Shown: positions 6,982 to 9,749 of the stretch, one piece after another
How positions within the stretch are numbered: the first letter of the stretch is position 1
Layout: every line of letters begins with the position of its first letter
Origin: Pseudomonadota bacterium
Lineage (GTDB): Bacteria; Pseudomonadota; Alphaproteobacteria; Caulobacterales; Caulobacteraceae
NCBI GenBank assembly: GCA_023424215.1
Contig: JAFAEC010000042.1
Location: 1-9,749 of the forward strand
Direction of reading: 5' to 3'
Length of the DNA stretch: 9,749 bases
The notes under the pieces: generated by a model
What the model saw: the letters and a program-made list of their open reading frames with translations, nothing else
Database searches by the model: none
What the model was told of the DNA's origin: nothing
Program-made: the position numbers and the translations under genes

Positions 6982-7858
6982 TCCGGCGCACGGTGGCCAG
7001 CACCGGGGCCGGCTGCTCGAGCTGCAGTTCGCCCCAGTCCAGCGCCGGGGCGGGGGCGTGGGCCGCCGCCAGCATGGCGCGCAGCTCGGCCGCCGAGGCG
7101 GCGCTCGCCACCACGGCGGAGGCCTGCGGCAGGCCGAGGGTGTAGGCCAGCACCGCCTGCATCGGGTCGACCCGCGCCTCGGCCAGCCGCCGGCGGATAC
7201 GCGACAGCTGGGGGGCGTAGCGGTTCATCTCCGGCGGCAGGGCGTCGCCGCTCATGAACAGCAGGCCGCCGGCGAACACCGAGGACAGGTGGATGTCGAC
7301 GCCCAGCGCGGCCAGCTCGTCCAGCACCCCGGTGCGGTGCGCGCGCTGGTCCAGCAGGCTGCACGGCAGCTGCACCAGATCCGGCTGGAAGCGCCGGGCC
7401 AGCAGCACCGGCCCGTCCTCCATGGTCGCGCAGAAGCCGATGCGCCGGAACAGGCCGCGGTCCTTCAGCGCCTGCATCCTTTCCCACAGCTCGCGCCCTT
7501 CGGCGCCCACCAGATCGGCGGCGCTCGAGGCCAGCAGGGCGTCGCCGCGCGGCAGGCCGAGCCTCTCCAGCGAGCGGCGCGCCCGCGCCTCGACGCGATC
7601 GACGCCGTCGGCGATCGATACGGTGCGCACCGTCACGCGGAAGGGAGAAGGGAAGGGCCAGGCCTGGCCCAGCAGTCGCTCGCCGTCCCCGTCCGGCCGG
7701 GTGGCGACCACCGTGACCCCGGCGTCGGCGGCGGTCTGCAGCAGAAAGCGCAGCGATTCCTCGCGCGCGCCCACCGGCGCCGGCATGGCCCGCTCGGGGG
7801 CGTGCACGACGGCCAGGGCGAGCTTGTCGACCGGAGACGGGGCGCGGTTCGGGATCAC
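6965..7858 (-). CDS. Aldo/keto-reductase-fold protein, apparently lacking the catalytic tetrad
   Basis: The product has the (beta/alpha)8-barrel pattern of aldo/keto reductases: a first strand KLALAVVHA, the helix-strand block AADAGVTVVAT with GERLLGQA, then LERLGLPRGDALL, LKDRGLFRRIGFC, PDLVQLPCSLLDQR, LGVDIHLSSVFAGGLLF, and a C-terminal segment for cofactor contact (YTLGLPQASAVVASAASAAELR). Family members normally use Asp, Tyr, Lys and His for NADPH-dependent carbonyl reduction. Here the aligned positions read Ala52, Asp56 or a gap, Arg78 and Ser111, so normal reductase chemistry seems unlikely. I prefer the GTG at 7858 (297 aa), about ten residues before the first strand, although no good Shine-Dalgarno precedes it. 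A GTG at 8011 would add 51 arginine-rich residues of no recognisable domain. Its 3' end overlaps btuB by 17 bases tail to tail, and it diverges from argG. The function is unknown; the fold assignment is fairly secure. Confidence 0.82.
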   Translation of the reverse strand: MIPNRAPSPVDKLALAVVHAPERAMPAPVGAREESLRFLLQTAADAGVTVVATRPDGDGERLLGQAWPFPSPFRVTVRTVSIADGVDRVEARARRSLERLGLPRGDALLASSAADLVGAEGRELWERMQALKDRGLFRRIGFCATMEDGPVLLARRFQPDLVQLPCSLLDQRAHRTGVLDELAALGVDIHLSSVFAGGLLFMSGDALPPEMNRYAPQLSRIRRRLAEARVDPMQAVLAYTLGLPQASAVVASAASAAELRAMLAAAHAPAPALDWGELQLEQPAPVLATVRRISSAA

Positions 7859-8028
7859 CGGCGGAGTCTGACGGGCAAAGCTTAAGACCCGCCTTCCAAC
7901 TCCTTGCCCGATCCTTACCCGGTGAACGACGGTCTCCGCCGCAATCCCGCCCTTGCATCGCCGGGCGTCTGGTCCTTTAAGCGCCGCACGCTCCAGCGCC
8001 TCCCTGCGCACGCCGAAGGACCCCCGCC

Positions 8029-9267
8029 ATGTCGTCTTCCGCCTCCGCTCCCAAGAAGGTGGTGCTCGCCTATTCGGGCGGCCTGGACACCTCGATCATC
8101 CTCAAGTGGCTGCAGACAGAATACGGCGCGGAGGTCATCACCTTCACCGCCGATCTCGGCCAGGGCGAGGAGCTCGCCCCCGCGCGCGAGAAGGCGCTGA
8201 AGCTCGGCATCAAGCCCGAGAACATCTTCATCGACGACCTGCGCGAGGAGTTCGTGCGGGACTACGTCTTCCCGATGTTCCGGGCCAACACCGTCTACGA
8301 GGGCCAGTACCTCCTCGGCACCTCGATCGCCCGGCCGCTGATCGCCAAGCGCCAGATCGAGATCGCGCGGCAGGTCGGGGCCGACGCCGTCTGTCACGGG
8401 GCCACCGGCAAGGGCAACGACCAGGTCCGTTTCGAACTCGGCTACTACGCGCTGGAGCCCGACATCCGCGTCATCGCGCCGTGGCGCGAGTGGTCGTTCC
8501 GCAGCCGCGAGGCCCTGCTCGACTTCGCCGAGAAGCACCAGATCCCGATCTCGAAGGACAAGCGCGGCGAGGCGCCCTTCTCGGTCGACGCCAACCTGCT
8601 GCATTCCTCATCCGAGGGTAAGGTGCTGGAGGACCCGGCGGTCGAGGCGCCCGAGTTCGTCCACCAGCGCACCCTGTCCCCGGAGGACGCCCCCGACCAG
8701 CCGACCGTGATCACCATCGGCTTCGAGAAGGGCGACGCCGTCTCCATCGACGGGGAGAGCCTCTCCCCGGCGGAGCTGCTCACCCGCCTCAACCAGCTGG
8801 GCCACGACAACGGCATCGGCCGGCTCGACCTGGTCGAGAACCGCTTCGTCGGCATGAAGTCGCGCGGCGTCTACGAGACCCCGGGCGGGACCATCCTGCT
8901 GGCGGCGCACCGCGGCATCGAGTCGATCACCCTCGACCGCGGCGCCATGCACCTGAAGGACGAGCTGGCGATCAAGTACGCCCACCTGATCTACAACGGC
9001 TTCTGGTTCTCGCCCGAGCGCGAGATGCTGCAGGCGGCCATCGATTACAGCCAGCAGCGGGTCAACGGGACGGTCCGGCTCAAGCTCTACAAGGGCAATG
9101 CGACGGTGATCGGCCGCGAGAGCCCCGACAGCCTCTACGACCAGGAACTGGTCACCTTCGAGGAAGGCGCGGTGGCCTACGACCATCGCGACGCCGAGGG
9201 CTTCATCAAGCTCAACGCCCTGCGCCTGCGCGTGCTCGGCAAGCGGGACGCCCGCAGCCGGGACTGA
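8029..9267 (+). CDS. argG: Argininosuccinate synthase
   Basis: ArgG condenses citrulline with aspartate, using ATP, to form argininosuccinate, the penultimate step of arginine biosynthesis in the cytoplasm. The 412-aa product matches the usual length of the family. The PP-loop nucleotide-binding motif AYSGGLDTS is at residues 14-22. The second signature, HGATGKGNDQVRFE, spans 123-136. Further family blocks include FTADLGQGEE (39-48), YLLGTSIARPLIAK (94-107), and later GRLDLVENRFVGMKSRGVYETPGG. An AAGGA ribosome site at 8016-8020 lies eight bases before the ATG, which fixes the start; the short serine/alanine leader precedes the first strand KKVVLAYS. The gene stands alone on its strand, with a divergent aldo/keto-reductase-like gene upstream, so its promoter should be within about 7859-8028, although I cannot point to a convincing one. 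No other arginine genes are visible. The call is certain. Confidence 0.99.
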   Translation: MSSSASAPKKVVLAYSGGLDTSIILKWLQTEYGAEVITFTADLGQGEELAPAREKALKLGIKPENIFIDDLREEFVRDYVFPMFRANTVYEGQYLLGTSIARPLIAKRQIEIARQVGADAVCHGATGKGNDQVRFELGYYALEPDIRVIAPWREWSFRSREALLDFAEKHQIPISKDKRGEAPFSVDANLLHSSSEGKVLEDPAVEAPEFVHQRTLSPEDAPDQPTVITIGFEKGDAVSIDGESLSPAELLTRLNQLGHDNGIGRLDLVENRFVGMKSRGVYETPGGTILLAAHRGIESITLDRGAMHLKDELAIKYAHLIYNGFWFSPEREMLQAAIDYSQQRVNGTVRLKLYKGNATVIGRESPDSLYDQELVTFEEGAVAYDHRDAEGFIKLNALRLRVLGKRDARSRD

Positions 9268-9348
9268 GCGCCGAATCCGCTCGCCTCCCGCCCGCCGCGG
9301 CGCCATGGTGCGTCCGGCGGCGCGGCCGCCCGTCTGCAGGAAACGACC

Positions 9349-9749
9349 ATGTCCCTCCGCCTCCTTCTCGCCGCCTCGGCCGCCCTCGCCTTCGCCGCGC
9401 CCGCCCTCGCCCAGGAGGCGCCCGCCGCCCCGGCCGCCGCCCCGGCGCCGATGACCGAGGCCGAGATCGAGGCCCGGGCCAACGCCTTCGAGGCCCGCAT
9501 GGGCGAGATGACCTCGGAGATGCAGGCCGCGGCCGCCGCCGCCGCCGAACCGGCGAAACTGTCCGCCGACCTCGACTCTATCGCCGCCCGTTACCAGCCC
9601 GAGGCGGACGCCTTCGCCGGGGAGCTGAAGGCGTTCATCGCCTCGCAGGCGGGCGCCATGACCCCCGAGGCCCAGGCCCAGCTCGACATGGTGGGCCCGA
9701 TCATCGACGCCCAGGTGCGGGGCCTCCCGGCCAAGGCGCGGGCCGAGAT
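9349..9749 (+). CDS. Secreted alanine-rich hypothetical protein (3' end cut by window edge)
   Basis: I do not recognise this gene. Its first 133 codons are visible. Residues 1-21 form a typical Sec signal peptide: Arg4, a Leu/Ala-rich core, and an ALA cleavage site before QEAP. A short Ala/Pro linker follows (about 24-35). The rest is rich in Ala, Glu, Asp and Met with almost no Gly or aromatic residues (MTEAEIEARANAFEARMGEM, EMQAAAAAAAEPAKL), which predicts long amphipathic helices and perhaps a coiled coil in the periplasm. A single Tyr-Gln-Pro (YQP) breaks it near residue 84. AGGAAA at 9338-9343 is a reasonable ribosome site six to eleven bases before the ATG. It follows argG by 81 bases on the same strand and could be co-transcribed or have its own promoter. 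Codon use matches its neighbours. Function cannot be assigned from what is visible. Confidence 0.8.
   Translation, partial: MSLRLLLAASAALAFAAPALAQEAPAAPAAAPAPMTEAEIEARANAFEARMGEMTSEMQAAAAAAAEPAKLSADLDSIAARYQPEADAFAGELKAFIASQAGAMTPEAQAQLDMVGPIIDAQVRGLPAKARAE

Noticed and set aside
7859..8011. Extension of the aldo/keto-reductase-like gene to the GTG at 8011
   Set aside because: The extra residues show no family similarity, would leave only 17 bases to argG and would remove room for both promoters. An AAGGAG on the minus strand at about 7899-7904 has no in-frame start codon at a suitable distance. The choice remains uncertain.
9293..9330. GC-rich inverted repeats after argG (CGCCGCGGCG at 9293-9302; GGCGGC/GCCGCC at 9316-9321 and 9325-9330) as a terminator
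   Set aside because: The stems are short with no T-run after them, and such palindromes arise often by chance at this GC content.
1..9749. Mobile element, prophage, CRISPR array, toxin-antitoxin pair or other defence system
   Set aside because: I read both strands for transposase, integrase and nuclease motifs, direct repeats and small two-gene modules and found none. Base composition and codon use are uniform throughout.

Overview
This window is a chromosomal, housekeeping-rich stretch with very high GC content (visibly about 70% or more, with G/C at nearly every third codon position). Gene content, the protein sequences and the class of cobalamin riboswitch all point to an alphaproteobacterium. 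A Caulobacterales-type genome (Caulobacter/Brevundimonas-like) is my best guess, but that rank is inferred from sequence style and not proven. I see no insertion sequence, phage gene, tRNA, rRNA or CRISPR array, and no block of foreign base composition.

Layout: (1) On the minus strand, mutS (mismatch repair ATPase, 898 aa) is followed directly by glnD (PII uridylyltransferase/uridylyl-removing enzyme). Their stop and start codons overlap in a GTGA, so the pair looks translationally coupled; glnD runs off the left edge. (2) The roughly 390-base gap between mutS and the next plus-strand gene is mostly filled by a well-conserved cobalamin (adenosylcobalamin) riboswitch on the plus strand. (3) It controls a BtuB-like TonB-dependent outer-membrane receptor of about 610 aa, whose true start is most likely the ATG at 5149, with a clear signal peptide. 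(4) Convergent with btuB, and overlapping its 3' end by 17 bases, lies a minus-strand aldo/keto-reductase-fold protein in which all four positions of the usual catalytic tetrad appear to be substituted. (5) argG (argininosuccinate synthase, 412 aa) is transcribed divergently from it. (6) A short alanine-rich secreted protein of unknown function follows argG and is cut by the right edge.

Functionally the genes are mostly independent: DNA repair plus nitrogen sensing, vitamin B12 uptake under riboswitch feedback, and arginine biosynthesis. I do not see a previously undescribed multi-gene system. The points most worth a second look are the apparently catalytically dead aldo/keto reductase, the arrangement of the riboswitch between two divergent genes with its possible expression platform, and the lone CxxC pair in the BtuB barrel.
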